A DNA stretch of 64,000 nucleotides, from the NCBI GenBank assembly GCA_003457135.1, contig DMSQ01000089.1, forward strand, positions 1-64,000, read 5' to 3'. The notes under the pieces are model-generated. The model had not been told where the DNA came from. It ran no database searches and was given only the letters and a program-made list of their open reading frames with translations. Below are positions 7,763 to 19,400 of the stretch, piece by piece (the first letter of the stretch is position 1; every line of letters starts with the position of its first letter). This DNA is from Prolixibacteraceae bacterium (GTDB lineage: Bacteria; Bacteroidota; Bacteroidia; Bacteroidales; Prolixibacteraceae). The translations under genes were made by a program, and so were the position numbers.

Positions 7763-9034
7763 ATGTTTGACTTAGACCTTTGGAGCGAAATTGTCAGCGC
7801 CCTTAAGAAAAACCGACTTCGGAGTTTCATGACTGCCTTCGGGGTATTCTGGGGAATTTTCATGCTTATCATCATGTCGGGAGCAGGAAAGGCGCTTGAA
7901 AACGGTGTACTAGACGGTGTACGGGCTTTTGCAACCAATTCCGCCTTTTTCTGGACTGAACGGACAAGCGTACCTTATGAAGGATTTCAGCGTGGACGCC
8001 GGTGGAGCTATGAAAATGCCGATATTCAATATATTCGTGAAAATGTTAAAGAAGTTGAATATTTATCACCACGATTATTCGGAAATTTCCAGGGTGGCAC
8101 AAATACTGTCCGTGGTGAGCGAACCGGAACTTTTAACATGTATGGCGATTATCCCGATTACTTTAAAATAGACCGATGGACACCTGTAAAAGGCAGACTA
8201 ATCAATGAAATTGATATCCTTCAGGAACGAAAAGTTTGCAACATTGGTGAACGGGTTGTGGAAGTCATGTTCGGAAAAGAGGAAGACCCGATTGGTCAAT
8301 ATCTTAAAATTAGCGGGGTTTACTATCAGGTTGTTGGCGTCATTCACGCTGAAACCCGCATCAACATTGGTGGAGGGAAAAAAGAAGAAACCATAATCAT
8401 CCCCTTCTCAACCATGCAGACAGCATACAATATGGGGAAAGTGGTCCATTTTTTCTCGGTTACTTCACAAAAAGGAACCAAGGTGAGCGATTTGGAAGAG
8501 AAACTGAAGAAAATCTTAAAAGAACGGCATAAGGTCGCCCCGGAAGATTTGCAGGCAATCGGATCGTTCAATATCGAAAAGGAATTTGTTAAATTTTCGG
8601 CCCTGTTCCTGGGTATTCAGGTCCTAACCTGGATTGTTGGTATCGGAACGCTGTTGGCTGGTGTTATTGGGGTAAGTAATATTATGCTCGTAATTATTAA
8701 AGAGCGGACACAGGAAATCGGCATTCAGAGGGCTATTGGAGCTACACCGGCAACTGTAATTAAACATATTGTTGCTGAAAGTGTATTCCTGACAGTGATG
8801 GCAGGCTATATCGGTTTATCGCTGGGAGTTGGCTTACTTGAATTGTTAAACCAAATACTTATTAAAGCAAGCGAATCCGGAAGTGAGATATTTTTCCGTA
8901 GTCCGGAAGTAAATCTGACCATGGCGCTCTCCGCTCTTGGCGTACTGGTTATTTCAGGAATTATTGCAGGACTTATTCCTGCGAAACGGGCTGTTAGTAT
9001 TAAGCCAATAGATGCAATCAGGGATGAAGGATAA
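7763..9034 (+). CDS. ABC transporter permease, MacB/FtsX type (second of two)
   Basis: A 423-aa paralogue of the preceding permease with the same layout: a helix near residues 20-40, a periplasmic MacB-PCD domain to about 275, and three C-terminal helices. The coupling motif is KERTQEIGIQRAIGATP and the end reads IPAKRAVSIKPIDAIRDEG. The start at 7763 aligns with the MFD(I/L)D start of the first permease. A 166-nt gap with two GC-rich palindromes separates the two genes, wider than other gaps in this operon. Two non-identical permeases with one ATPase suggest a heteromeric MacB-like pump, by analogy. Confidence 0.92.
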   Translation: MFDLDLWSEIVSALKKNRLRSFMTAFGVFWGIFMLIIMSGAGKALENGVLDGVRAFATNSAFFWTERTSVPYEGFQRGRRWSYENADIQYIRENVKEVEYLSPRLFGNFQGGTNTVRGERTGTFNMYGDYPDYFKIDRWTPVKGRLINEIDILQERKVCNIGERVVEVMFGKEEDPIGQYLKISGVYYQVVGVIHAETRINIGGGKKEETIIIPFSTMQTAYNMGKVVHFFSVTSQKGTKVSDLEEKLKKILKERHKVAPEDLQAIGSFNIEKEFVKFSALFLGIQVLTWIVGIGTLLAGVIGVSNIMLVIIKERTQEIGIQRAIGATPATVIKHIVAESVFLTVMAGYIGLSLGVGLLELLNQILIKASESGSEIFFRSPEVNLTMALSALGVLVISGIIAGLIPAKRAVSIKPIDAIRDEG

Positions 9035-9069
9035 TAACAGAAAAACAGAAACATATAAAAAACAAAACC

Positions 9070-10194
9070 ATGAAAAAAATTTTTAAAATCTTAGGAATTA
9101 TAATCCTTGTTGGGATTTTCGGGGGAACCATTTATTTCCTCTACACCAAATCGAAAAAAGCGCCTGAAGTTTTCGAAACCAAAAATCCGTTTGTAACCAA
9201 CGTGGTTCGCAAAACGGTTGCTACTGGTTCTGTTGTTCCGCGTAAAGAAATCGAAATTGTGCCCCAGGTTTCAGGAATTATTGACGAACTGTACATTGTA
9301 GCGGGCGACTTTGTCAAAAAAGATCAGGTGATTGCCAAAATCAAGATCATACCTGATATGGTGAACCTGAACAATGCCGAAAACCGTTTGAACCGTGCCC
9401 GGTTAAACGCCGATGATGCAAAAATTGATATTGATCGCCAGCAAAAGCTTTTTGATCAGAAGGTTATTTCTTACGAAGAGTACAAAAAATCGAAGGTAAC
9501 CTATGATGCGTCACGCGAAGAATTGTCGGCTGCCGAAAATAATCTGGATTTAATTAAAAACGGTGTAACAAAAAAGGCACTGTCAGCTACTAATACGCTT
9601 GTTCGTGCAACAGTTAACGGAATGGTACTTGATGTACCGATCAAAGAAGGGAACTCAGTTATTCAGTCGAATACGTTTAACAACGGAACAACCATTTGTA
9701 CTGTGGCCGATATGCAGGATATGATTTTTAAAGGCAAGGTTGACGAAACCGAAGTTGGAAAGATCAAAGAAGGCATGAACATTGAACTGGAAATCGGGGC
9801 CATTGAAAAAGATAAATTTGGCGCAGTTCTCGAATACATTGCTCCAAAAGGGAAAGAAGAAAACGGGGCTATTCAGTTCGAAATTAAAGCTAATGTCGTT
9901 CTGAAAGAAAATCAGTTCATCCGGGCCGGATACAGTGCAAATGCAAATATTGTTCTTGAGAAAAAGGACAGTGTACTGGTTATTCCTGAAGGATTACTGA
10001 AGTTTGAAAAAGACTCTTCGTTTGTTGAAATTGAAACTGCAACACCTCAGGTTTTTGAAAAACGAATGGTAAAGACCGGAATTTCGGATGGAATCAATAT
10101 AGAAATTGTAAAAGGATTGACTAAGACTGAAAAGGTAAAAGGTGAAAAGATTGATCCTAAAAAAGTGAAGGAAGAAGAAAAGAAAAAAGCATAA
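9070..10194 (+). CDS. Periplasmic adaptor (HlyD/MacA-type membrane fusion protein)
   Basis: A 374-aa membrane fusion protein linking the inner-membrane permeases to the outer-membrane channel. It has an N-terminal anchor helix (about 5-27). The first lipoyl half contains VPQVSGIIDELYI near residue 62. A helical hairpin runs at about 95-165, the second lipoyl half near 175-190, then beta-barrel domains. The C-terminus is a highly charged Lys/Glu tail. It lies 35 nt after the second permease and 22 nt before the TolC gene. The order ATPase, permeases, adaptor, TolC marks a complete tripartite exporter. The exported compound cannot be told from sequence. Confidence 0.92.
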   Translation: MKKIFKILGIIILVGIFGGTIYFLYTKSKKAPEVFETKNPFVTNVVRKTVATGSVVPRKEIEIVPQVSGIIDELYIVAGDFVKKDQVIAKIKIIPDMVNLNNAENRLNRARLNADDAKIDIDRQQKLFDQKVISYEEYKKSKVTYDASREELSAAENNLDLIKNGVTKKALSATNTLVRATVNGMVLDVPIKEGNSVIQSNTFNNGTTICTVADMQDMIFKGKVDETEVGKIKEGMNIELEIGAIEKDKFGAVLEYIAPKGKEENGAIQFEIKANVVLKENQFIRAGYSANANIVLEKKDSVLVIPEGLLKFEKDSSFVEIETATPQVFEKRMVKTGISDGINIEIVKGLTKTEKVKGEKIDPKKVKEEEKKKA

Positions 10195-10216
10195 ACAAAC
10201 ATTAAAAAATATACGA

Positions 10217-11554
10217 ATGAAACGAATGTACAGCCTAATTGCCGCAGCTTTCATGCTGGTTGTTTTCACAAGCGCCCGGGGGCAGTCGCTCTGGTCGTTA
10301 CAAAAATGCATAGATTATGCGCTTCAAAACAACATTCAGATCAAACAGCAGGCATTGAATTCAGAATACTACAACAATCAGCTCGGACAGGCCAAGTTTA
10401 ACCGCTTGCCCAACCTGAATGCCGGATTTCAGAATAACATGAGTTTTGGACGGACAATTGGTCCAGACAATATTTATCTCGACATCAACTCAAACTCCAC
10501 TTCCGGAAGCCTGAACTCGAATGTGACTATTTGGAATGGGTTCACGCTTACCAACTCAATTAAAATGGCCGATATGGATTTGCGTGCCAGCCTGGAGGAA
10601 ATGAAAAAGGCCAAAGATGATATCATGCTCAATATTGCCGCGTCGTATCTCGAAATCCTTTTTGCTGACGAATTAGTCGTGGTTGCAGAAGATTTACTAA
10701 AGATTACACAACTTCAGATTGACCGCACAACCAAACTGGTTGAAGCCGGTAGTCTGGCCAAAGGAAGCCTTTTAGAAATTGAAGCTCAGTATGCCCGTGA
10801 GGAATTGAATGTAGTTAACGCACAGAACAGACTTCAACTGGCCTATCTGGCGCTTTATCAGCTTCTTGAAGTACCTTCAACCGAAAGTTTCAAAATTGAG
10901 AAACCAACCTTACCTGAAATTGGCGCTAATTTGAGCCTGTTGAACTCTATGGATGTATTTAGAAATGCAGTTCAACTAAAACCGGCAGTGAAAGGCGCCG
11001 AATTTAAACTGGAAAGCGCCCGTAAACAATTGCTGATTGCGAAAGGAGGTTTAATGCCTACTCTTTCGTTTGGTGGCAACTATTACAACTTTTATAATAA
11101 CAAATATACAGATCGATATGGAAATAAATTACTTTTTGATAGTCAGTTTAAAACCAATGAACGTTATGGTTTTGGTGCATCACTCAATATTCCAATCTTC
11201 AATCGTTATCAGGCAAAAACCGGAGTAAAAAATGCACAAATCCAGCTCGAAAATACAGAATTGCAATTACAGAATACCAAAAATTTGCTCCGTAAAGATA
11301 TTGAACAGTCCTATACCAATGCTTTGGCTGCATTTAAAAGATATATTGCCAATCAGAAAACTGTAGTTTCCTCTAAAGAAGCTTTCCGTTACACCGAAGA
11401 AAAATTTAATGTGGGTATGATCAATTCGGTTGAATATAACCAGAGTAAAAACAACCTTTCGAAAGCCCAGAGCGACTTGCTTCAGGCCAAATACGAATAC
11501 ATTTTCAGGACCAAAATATTAGATTTCTACAACGGCCAGGCTATTGAGCTGTAG
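10217..11554 (+). CDS. TolC-family outer membrane efflux protein
   Basis: A 445-aa outer-membrane channel of the TolC/OEP family. The signal peptide covers about residues 1-23 (ending SARGQ). The first OEP repeat begins with SLQKCIDYALQNNIQIKQQA. Two long coiled-coil halves follow, separated by a beta-strand segment (FGASLNIPIFNRYQAKTGVK near 335). The second half contains KEAFRYTEEKFNVGMINSVE, the usual OEP signature. It is the last gene of the efflux operon and is followed by a strong terminator 45 nt after the stop. Family and role are secure. Confidence 0.93.
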   Translation: MKRMYSLIAAAFMLVVFTSARGQSLWSLQKCIDYALQNNIQIKQQALNSEYYNNQLGQAKFNRLPNLNAGFQNNMSFGRTIGPDNIYLDINSNSTSGSLNSNVTIWNGFTLTNSIKMADMDLRASLEEMKKAKDDIMLNIAASYLEILFADELVVVAEDLLKITQLQIDRTTKLVEAGSLAKGSLLEIEAQYAREELNVVNAQNRLQLAYLALYQLLEVPSTESFKIEKPTLPEIGANLSLLNSMDVFRNAVQLKPAVKGAEFKLESARKQLLIAKGGLMPTLSFGGNYYNFYNNKYTDRYGNKLLFDSQFKTNERYGFGASLNIPIFNRYQAKTGVKNAQIQLENTELQLQNTKNLLRKDIEQSYTNALAAFKRYIANQKTVVSSKEAFRYTEEKFNVGMINSVEYNQSKNNLSKAQSDLLQAKYEYIFRTKILDFYNGQAIEL

Positions 11555-11599
11555 TATTGATGTAATTCCCTTTCATAAAGTACATATATTTTAGTTTTG

Positions 11600-11628
11600 C
11601 CCGCCTGTGTCAGCAGGCGGGTTTTTTT
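11600..11628 (+). terminator. Rho-independent terminator of the efflux operon (cassette copy 1)
   Basis: CCCGCCTG (11600-11607) pairs with CAGGCGGG (11614-11621), followed by seven T. The surrounding 44 nt (11587-11630) recur at 24606-24649 with a single mismatch, so this is a duplicated terminator cassette. Confidence 0.9.
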
Positions 11629-11630
11629 AT

Positions 11631-11985
11631 ACCTGTTTCTGTCATTGCAACTGCATTGTCCTGAGTTTGTAGCTTTCGCAGAGGTAATTCTAAAGTCAAA
11701 AAAAAGACCGGCGGAAATTACCTACATTAAAACACATTTCCCTTATTGTGAGTTACTTAAAAAAGATGTAAATTTGATAATCACAAAAATATTTTCAGGA
11801 GTTTATAGGTAATAGCCAGTATTTGAGTTTACTTATTTCTTGTTTGATTTCACTGTGGGTTGGGCATGCTCATGCTTTTCTTTTTTCCTTAAATCTCCTT
11901 TTTACTCAGCGACAATCCTGATTGGTTAGTTCAACCGTAGGACTGTTTAGAAATTGACAAAATAGTTTTCTACAGCAATACGAAG
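11631..11985. other. Intergenic region with no recognisable gene
   Basis: This gap separates the efflux-operon terminator from the AraC regulator. A 71-codon frame at 11597-11812 reads straight through the terminator hairpin, has no recognisable family features and no signal peptide, and I do not accept it as a gene. No clear TAnnTTTG promoter box is visible close to the start at 11986. Confidence 0.6.
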
Positions 11986-13194
11986 ATGCTTTTATTTTTA
12001 TCAATTTTAGGTATTTTGCTATCTGTAATTCTGTTGTATTTCAATTCAAGAAAAAATACATCAACCATATACCTTGGTGTTTTCTTTTTACTGTTAAGTT
12101 TATACGGGTTCTATCAATATGTACTGCTTTATTCAAAGTCAGTTTTTCTAGTAAGCCTCTTTCTTTTTAATATAGCAATTATCTGTTCCCCGCTTTATAT
12201 CATTGGGCCGATGCTGTACTGGTATATCCGGAGTGTACTGACAGATAATTCCCGTTTGAAACGAAAGGATATCTGGCATCTGCTACCGATGATGATTTTC
12301 TTCATTGCTGCAATTCCTCATGCTTTTGTCCCGTGGCATGAGAAAGTGGAGGTTGCCAGAAAAGTGGTTGAGGATGCGGGGTTCATTGAGGTTTACAAAG
12401 CTACCTTATTAACCAGAATATTCTCTCCTGCTTCAGGCTTCCTTACCCGTCCCATTCTGATTTTGGGATATACGCTTTGGTCGGCCGGATTATTCATCAA
12501 TTATCTGATAAAAAAGAAAGTTTCGGTAGTTTTATCAAAACAGCATTTTATGAAAAAATGGCTGTTTCTTTTCCTGGGATTTCTGCTGATACTGGAAGTA
12601 ACCCAAATTCTTCTCATCATCAGGGCTTTTGAAACGCATTTTTCCGAACTGTTTTTCGCCCTTAATGTGATACGGATTTTATCAGTAGCCGGACTTATTG
12701 GCTTGTTTATCTCACCATTCTTTTTCCCCGCCATTTTATATGGGTTACCCCGGGTGCCTGAATTAATATTAACATCAATCACCGAAAAAGTGGACCCGGA
12801 CCATGTACCAGGCGATCCCCCAAAAAAAACAAATCCTTTTGAAACCGATTACCTCATTTCCATTCATCATAAAGCAGATTCCTGCATGAAGGAGGCACAA
12901 CCCTATCTTCAACCCGATTTTAACCTGGCTCATCTATCGGTTCACACCCAAATCCCGGTACATCATCTTTCCTATTTTTTCAGGGAAGAAAAAAAACAGC
13001 ACTTTAATGATTACAGGAACGAATGGCGTGTTAACCATGCAAAAAACCTCATTCGAAAAGGCAGGGCTAACGAGTTCACACTGGAAACAATTGGACTACA
13101 ATCCGGATTTTCATCCCGCAATACTTTTCTTGCCACCTTTAAAAAAGTGGAAGGAATCACTCCCAGTACTTTTGCAGCTCAAATAAAAAATTAG
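11986..13194 (+). CDS. Membrane-anchored AraC-family transcriptional regulator
   Basis: A 402-aa regulator with six or seven transmembrane helices in residues 1-255 and a cytoplasmic linker. An AraC helix-turn-helix domain covers about residues 300-400 (HHLSYFFREEKKQHFNDYRN, then TLETIGLQSGFSSRNTFLAT and ITPSTF). This topology is common in Bacteroidota and suggests sensing in the membrane coupled to DNA binding. The gene lies 264 nt upstream of the giant T9SS gene on the same strand. It may control that gene (inference from position only). Ligand and target sites are unknown. Confidence 0.88.
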   Translation: MLLFLSILGILLSVILLYFNSRKNTSTIYLGVFFLLLSLYGFYQYVLLYSKSVFLVSLFLFNIAIICSPLYIIGPMLYWYIRSVLTDNSRLKRKDIWHLLPMMIFFIAAIPHAFVPWHEKVEVARKVVEDAGFIEVYKATLLTRIFSPASGFLTRPILILGYTLWSAGLFINYLIKKKVSVVLSKQHFMKKWLFLFLGFLLILEVTQILLIIRAFETHFSELFFALNVIRILSVAGLIGLFISPFFFPAILYGLPRVPELILTSITEKVDPDHVPGDPPKKTNPFETDYLISIHHKADSCMKEAQPYLQPDFNLAHLSVHTQIPVHHLSYFFREEKKQHFNDYRNEWRVNHAKNLIRKGRANEFTLETIGLQSGFSSRNTFLATFKKVEGITPSTFAAQIKN

Positions 13195-13458
13195 TTTTCA
13201 GCTCCTGCTTTAATTCCTTGCATCAATTTTATAAAAACGATGCAAGGATAGTCCCTTTTTATTTCCCCATTATTGATTCAATCCTGAACTTTACCATTGC
13301 GATTTAAAAAAAATGATTATCCACTGTATTACCTTATTGGAAATGATTGACGTCCAATTGTCATTTCGGATTCGAAGGTAAGCTGCATATTCTGTGTTTG
13401 TTGATTCAAAAATTGCATTAGAAAATTTAACAAAATATTAATCTAAAATTTTACGATT

Positions 13459-16400
13459 ATGAAAAATTTTACTTCGCATTTATTTAAACTGTTTGTTTTC
13501 AGTTGCATTCTTTTCCCGTTGCTTTTCCTGGGAGCATTCAAGGCCACGGGTGCTGGCACATGGAATTCTACTTATTACCTGATACGATCTCAAAATACCG
13601 ATGATGGTAAAGTTGAATTTGATTTTATGTTTCAAAAGGTTGGAGGGGATGGTAGTGTTATCCCATACGGTACGCCGGTATATCTCCAATATCAAAGTAC
13701 AACAGGGGCCTGGTTTCACTGTTTTGACGTTTATCAAACTGGAGAAGATACCCGATCATATAGAATTGAAAGTATAAACGCCACTGCTCAATGGAACGGT
13801 GGTGGACCTGAAGATTTTAACGGTTGGGGAGCTGGAAATTATCACGGATATATATTAATGACGAATCCAACCTCGACGTACAACTCTCCCATTTTTTTCC
13901 GTTGGGTTCAGGATGGTGATGTAGAAGGAATTTTTACGTTAACATTTTATAAACCCACTGCACCCATTGGTTTATCCGCATCAACCAATGTTTGTAACCA
14001 GGTTAATCTTACCTGGAACCAGCCCAGTAATTACCGGGCAGGTACAAACACTTATTATATATACAGAGATAACAGCTCTAGCTATTTAGGCACCTCAACA
14101 ACAACATCATATACAGATAACACTCCGGCTGACGGAACATCCTATAGTTACAAGGTGCGCATGTATAACAATTATCAATATGGAGAATATTCAAGCGAAG
14201 TTTCCGGAAATTCAAAAGCAATTCCCGTGGCGCCGTCCAATGTCAGCGCATCTTCAAACAGGTGCGACGGAACCATTTATGTTCAATGGCAATGGTCTGC
14301 TCAAACTCCCACTAATTTTGAGATACAACGAAGTACAAGTTCTTCCGGGACATATACATCGTTAAGCAGTACATTGCCGGGAGACCGGAATTATTATGAA
14401 GATACAGCTCCGTTAAGAAATACAACTTATTTTTATAAAGTAAGAGCCAAAAATGACTGTACTGACTGGGGAACTCTCTCGAGTGCAGTTTCAGGATTGT
14501 CTCCCAATTCTCCTTTAGCACCCTCCAACTTTGCTAATACGATCTCAAATAACATTATACATTTAACCTGGACAGATAATGCATCGGATGAAACCAAATA
14601 TGTGTTAACAAAAACGAATGTAAGTACAGGAATTACCAATGATTATGATCTGGCAGTAAACGCCGCATCTTATAATGATGCTGAAGTGGAACTTTGTGTG
14701 CCATATACCTATAAGTTAAAAGCCATGAATGCCTGCGGAAATTCTTCGACGGTAATGCTGGAAAACATCGGTTTAACGCCTGATCTGAGCAACACGTTCT
14801 GGGCAGGATCATTTAAAGCCTCAAAAGGATACTATCCCGATATTGTTCATCTGGAATGGGACAATAACAACAGGCACCTGATCGATATTTTTTACATTTA
14901 CCGCAAAGTGTACGGAACTACAAACCAAACCTTATTAACCACTTTAAACGGAACTTTAACCACTTTTGACGACAAATACGCCGCCAATGGTGTTCTTTAT
15001 GAATATTCGATCAAAGCGGAAGGCATGTGTAATACAACTTCTGTTTTCAGTAATGTGGTATCTTCTGTTGGATTTAAAGTGCCAACAGCTACCATCAGCG
15101 GAAAAGTTACTTACCGCGATGGCAATCCGACAAAAGACGTTACGATTACTGCCGAAAGTACTGAGCTACCGGTGTTCTCCAGTATTTCGCTTAATGGTAC
15201 GGATGCATACATGCAAATTGATGATCTGGAAGCCGATTTGCCTGTCTTTACATTTCAGTCGTATATCCGTTTCGATGATACCGGGGATGCGGCTATTTTT
15301 AACAGGGGAACTCAGTACAAATTAAAATACGAATCAGACTCATTAGTTTTCAATGTGGGTGGAAATGCTTTAAGTGTTGCATATACTCCTCCGGTTGATA
15401 CATTTATTCAGGTAACCACAGTGTTTGATGGCGCTAAAAGTTATATCTACATTGACGGAGAGTTGAAAGCAGATAAATCAGGTGTTTCGGCACCACCCTC
15501 CAATACCGGCAGTTTCATTATCGGTAAGGAAGGGACAGCCGGTTTTTTCGATGGGTATATTGATGAAATCAGGTTGTGGAAAACAGCGCTCAGCAGCAGT
15601 CAGGTCAGTATTAATTACAACACATACATTAATGGTAACGAAACTGATTTAATGGGCTACTACAGATTGAACGAAAATGTGGCTATCAATATGTTTTTTG
15701 ATGTATCGAGATCAGGAAACAGTTATAACGAAAACCATGGTACCCTGCATAATTGCACATACGCAAATGTAAATCCGCTTATTGAACAGTTATGGTTTAA
15801 AGCACTTACTGACGAAACAGGGAATTATCTCATTACCGGTATTCCTTATTTAAGCGGAGGTTCGATCTATAAGATTGTCCCAATGCTGGCTCCTCACGAG
15901 TTCAATCCGGGATACAAAACTTTGTTTGTCGGCGATGGGGCAAGTGTTCACAATAACATCGACTTTTCAGATATTTCCACGGTTCCGGTTACTGTGGAGG
16001 TATTTTACAACAATACTGCTTTTCCCGTAAAAGGAGTTTGGGTAAAACTGGATGGCCAGGTACAAGTGGACAAAAACGAACAAATCGTTCAGACCAAGGA
16101 AGATGGAACAGTTACGTTTGAAGTTCCCTATGGCAATCACTACCTTTCTTTTGAAAAACAAAGCCATCAATTTGAAAAAACTTACTACCCTGGAGTCGTT
16201 GAAGGCAATATACTGAGGCACAATTTCAATGAGCCAATTCAGGTTAATATCAAGGACATTACCCGGGTAAAACTTGCAGGAAAGGTAGTTGGAGGACCTA
16301 TTGAAGCTGCAAAAGATTTGCTATCAAATACAAATCCAACCAAAAACAATATTGGGGAAGTAAGTATCGAACTAACGACCGAACGCGGATTTAATATTGA

Positions 16401-19400
16401 TTTGGATGCAAACCTTGATCCGCTTGATGATACTCCAAAAACGGTCTCAACTACTACAGACCCTGAAACCGGTTATTTTGAATTCTCTTTATTGCCGGAA
16501 AAATACAAGCCAAACGGTCCGCTATCAATTAAAATTATAAATAGTACTTATACGTTCGGTTCAGAGGAGGACCTTGCGATCATTGATATGTCGTCGAAAT
16601 TCATCCAAATGAGCGAAACCGACAGTATTTTTGTAAACAAGGTATTCTCTCATTTAGATACTACGGCTGTTTATAACTTGCGAAAAGACTGGATATACCG
16701 GAGCGAAGCCGAATTTTCAGTTTTAAACAAGGACGGTGGGAAGATTATCAGCGCAACTGAGTTTGTTTACATAAATGAAGGTGATTCTGTAACTATTCCA
16801 CTGGCAACCGAAGAGAACAATGCCATAGTTTATCCTTTTGGAAAGCCAATATTCTTATTCGGAAATGAGTATTCAATAGCGCTTAAAGCTTTCGAGCAAT
16901 ATGTAAATGCCGATAACAATAAAACTGACGAGGTGCCTGTTACCGATGGCGTTTTACTTATAAATAACGAATTGGCTTTGCAGGATAAGGTCGTGGAATT
17001 GTCATTGGATGAAAATGGGGAAGCCGAATACAAATTTTTGACCGATTTTCCGAACATTGCCAGTCCTTACACTAAAAATCTCAACATAACCTTTAAAGCC
17101 GGACCAACAATGGTTCAATGGCCTACATACGAAGCCTATATTTTGGGAGGAAGGCCAACTGGTAACAATTTTGTTACAACCGGACCATCGGTGGTCGATT
17201 ATATTTTAAGAGATCCTCCGGGTTCCGGCAGTTCGGCAACACTTGAAAAGGGATTTGTTAACGTTCAAAGTTATAACTGGTCGTTATCCAATACAACCGA
17301 TATGAGCTTAGGATTGGCCTATCAGATGGGCGTAAAAATAGCCACTCAGGCGGGATCGCCCTTTTTTATGGTACAAACAGAATTTGCTACAGATAATTTT
17401 ATTAAAGGAACAATCCAAAATTCTTATACCGGTGGAAATGGTTACGATCAAACAACCCAATTAAATTTCGACGAATCATTTTCAACATCAGATGATCCTC
17501 TTTTTGTAGGTTCCGATGGCGATGTTTTCATCGGTCATTCTACCAATATCATATATGGTATCAGCAAAATCATGAAAATAATGCCCGGTACCGAAGTTCC
17601 TTCAGGACAACAGCCAATTGCAGTAAATAGTTCTTACGCCATAGCTATTGAAGACGGTCTTCGCGTTAATCCTGAATTTGACACCTATTTTATTTATTCC
17701 CAGCGAATTATTGAGGATGAAAATATTCCTCATTTAATAAAACTGAGAAATATAATCCTGGAGAAAAATTACTATCAGAAAGTATGTATCGACATAACCG
17801 ATCCAAAATATGGGTCCGACAACGACGACAATCAACTTTGGGGAAGCAGCGCATCGGATGATTTTTATGACGGGCCAAGTTATAAATATACAGGACCAGC
17901 TGAAGTGATTGATTCTGTGAGGTATTATAACCAGCAAATTGCAAACTGGAAGGAAGTGTTGGCCATGAATGAATCACAAAAACTGAATGCCCTGGCCGAT
18001 GAAAATCATCAAAATATTTCTTTTGGTGCCGGTAGCGTTTATCAATCAAGTATTGGAAGTCAGGATTCCTATGTGAGTAGGACAAAATTTGGTTTTTCTG
18101 TTGGAGCGGAAGTTGCGATGTCTTTAGGCTTCTCGTTAAACTCATTCGGATTTAGGTTAGACGCAGCAATTAAAAATACAACCAGTGGCGAGAAAATCTG
18201 GTCCGATGGTTCAACAACTACAACCAACGTGGGCTACACGCTTTCCGATCAGGATCCGTACAATTACATTACGGCCGATGTGCTGAAATGCCAGAGTGGA
18301 AACGGACCTGTATTTAAAACACGGGGGGGCCAAACGTCCTGTCCGCACGAACCGGAAGAATTGACCCAGTATTTTGATCCGGGAAACCAAACCTTGAATT
18401 TTGCCACGATGAGAATCGAAGGTGGAAAAATAGCGGTGGCCAACCCAGTTTCGCCGGTAGTACCTGAAACTGCTCCGGCCTTATTTACCGTTTACCTTAC
18501 CAATGTTTCCGAAGCTGAAAAAGACGGTTGGTATATCTTCGGGGTGGATAATACTACCAATCCAGACGGGGCAAAAATAATGCTGGACGGAAGCACCATT
18601 AACGACGGTATTGCTGTTTTTGTTCCCTATGGGAAAACGCTTGTTAAAACACTTGAAGTATGGAAAGGGAGAGTAGATGTGAACGAATACGAAGATTTAT
18701 CTATCTACCTGGGTTCGACCTGCGAAAATTATTGGGAAACAGTTTCGATTTCGGCCTATTTTGAAGCTGCCTGCAGCCAGGTCGAATTTGAATATCCCGG
18801 AAATGGATGGGTGATTAATGCAAATGATGACGATAAAATGCTTGTTAAAGCCAGTGGTTATAATCTGCAGCACACTGGTTTCAATGATTTCCATTTTCAA
18901 TATACTCCAACTGGAACCTCAAAATGGACAACCGCCCACATTTTCACGAATGATACTACGAAAGCCGGACAAGATAACACAACAGTTATCAACGGGGCAA
19001 CCACAATGGAATTCTTATGGGATATGAGTAGTTTACCCGACAGGGGATACGATATCCGGCTGGTTTCTCATTGCGCAAACGAAACCATCAATTACTCTGA
19101 TGTATTATCGGGTATTCTTGACGGACAGCGGCCACAAGTATTCGGAACACCTCAACCGGCTGATGGAATACTGGATGTTGACGATAACATAATGGTTCAG
19201 TTTAACGAACCCATAGAAGGTGGTTTACTTACCCTGAATAATTTTGAAGTCAAAGGTACATTAAACAACTACCCAGTAAAACATCAGGCATTTTTAAGGT
19301 TTAATGGTACAACAGACTATAGTTATATATCCGAAGGATTATCATTTAACGACAAACCATTTACTGTTGAATTCTGGATGAAACCCAGTAATTATACAAG

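Noticed and set aside
11597..11812. 71-codon frame after the efflux operon
   Set aside because: It reads through a strong terminator hairpin, has no recognisable domain and no plausible start context.
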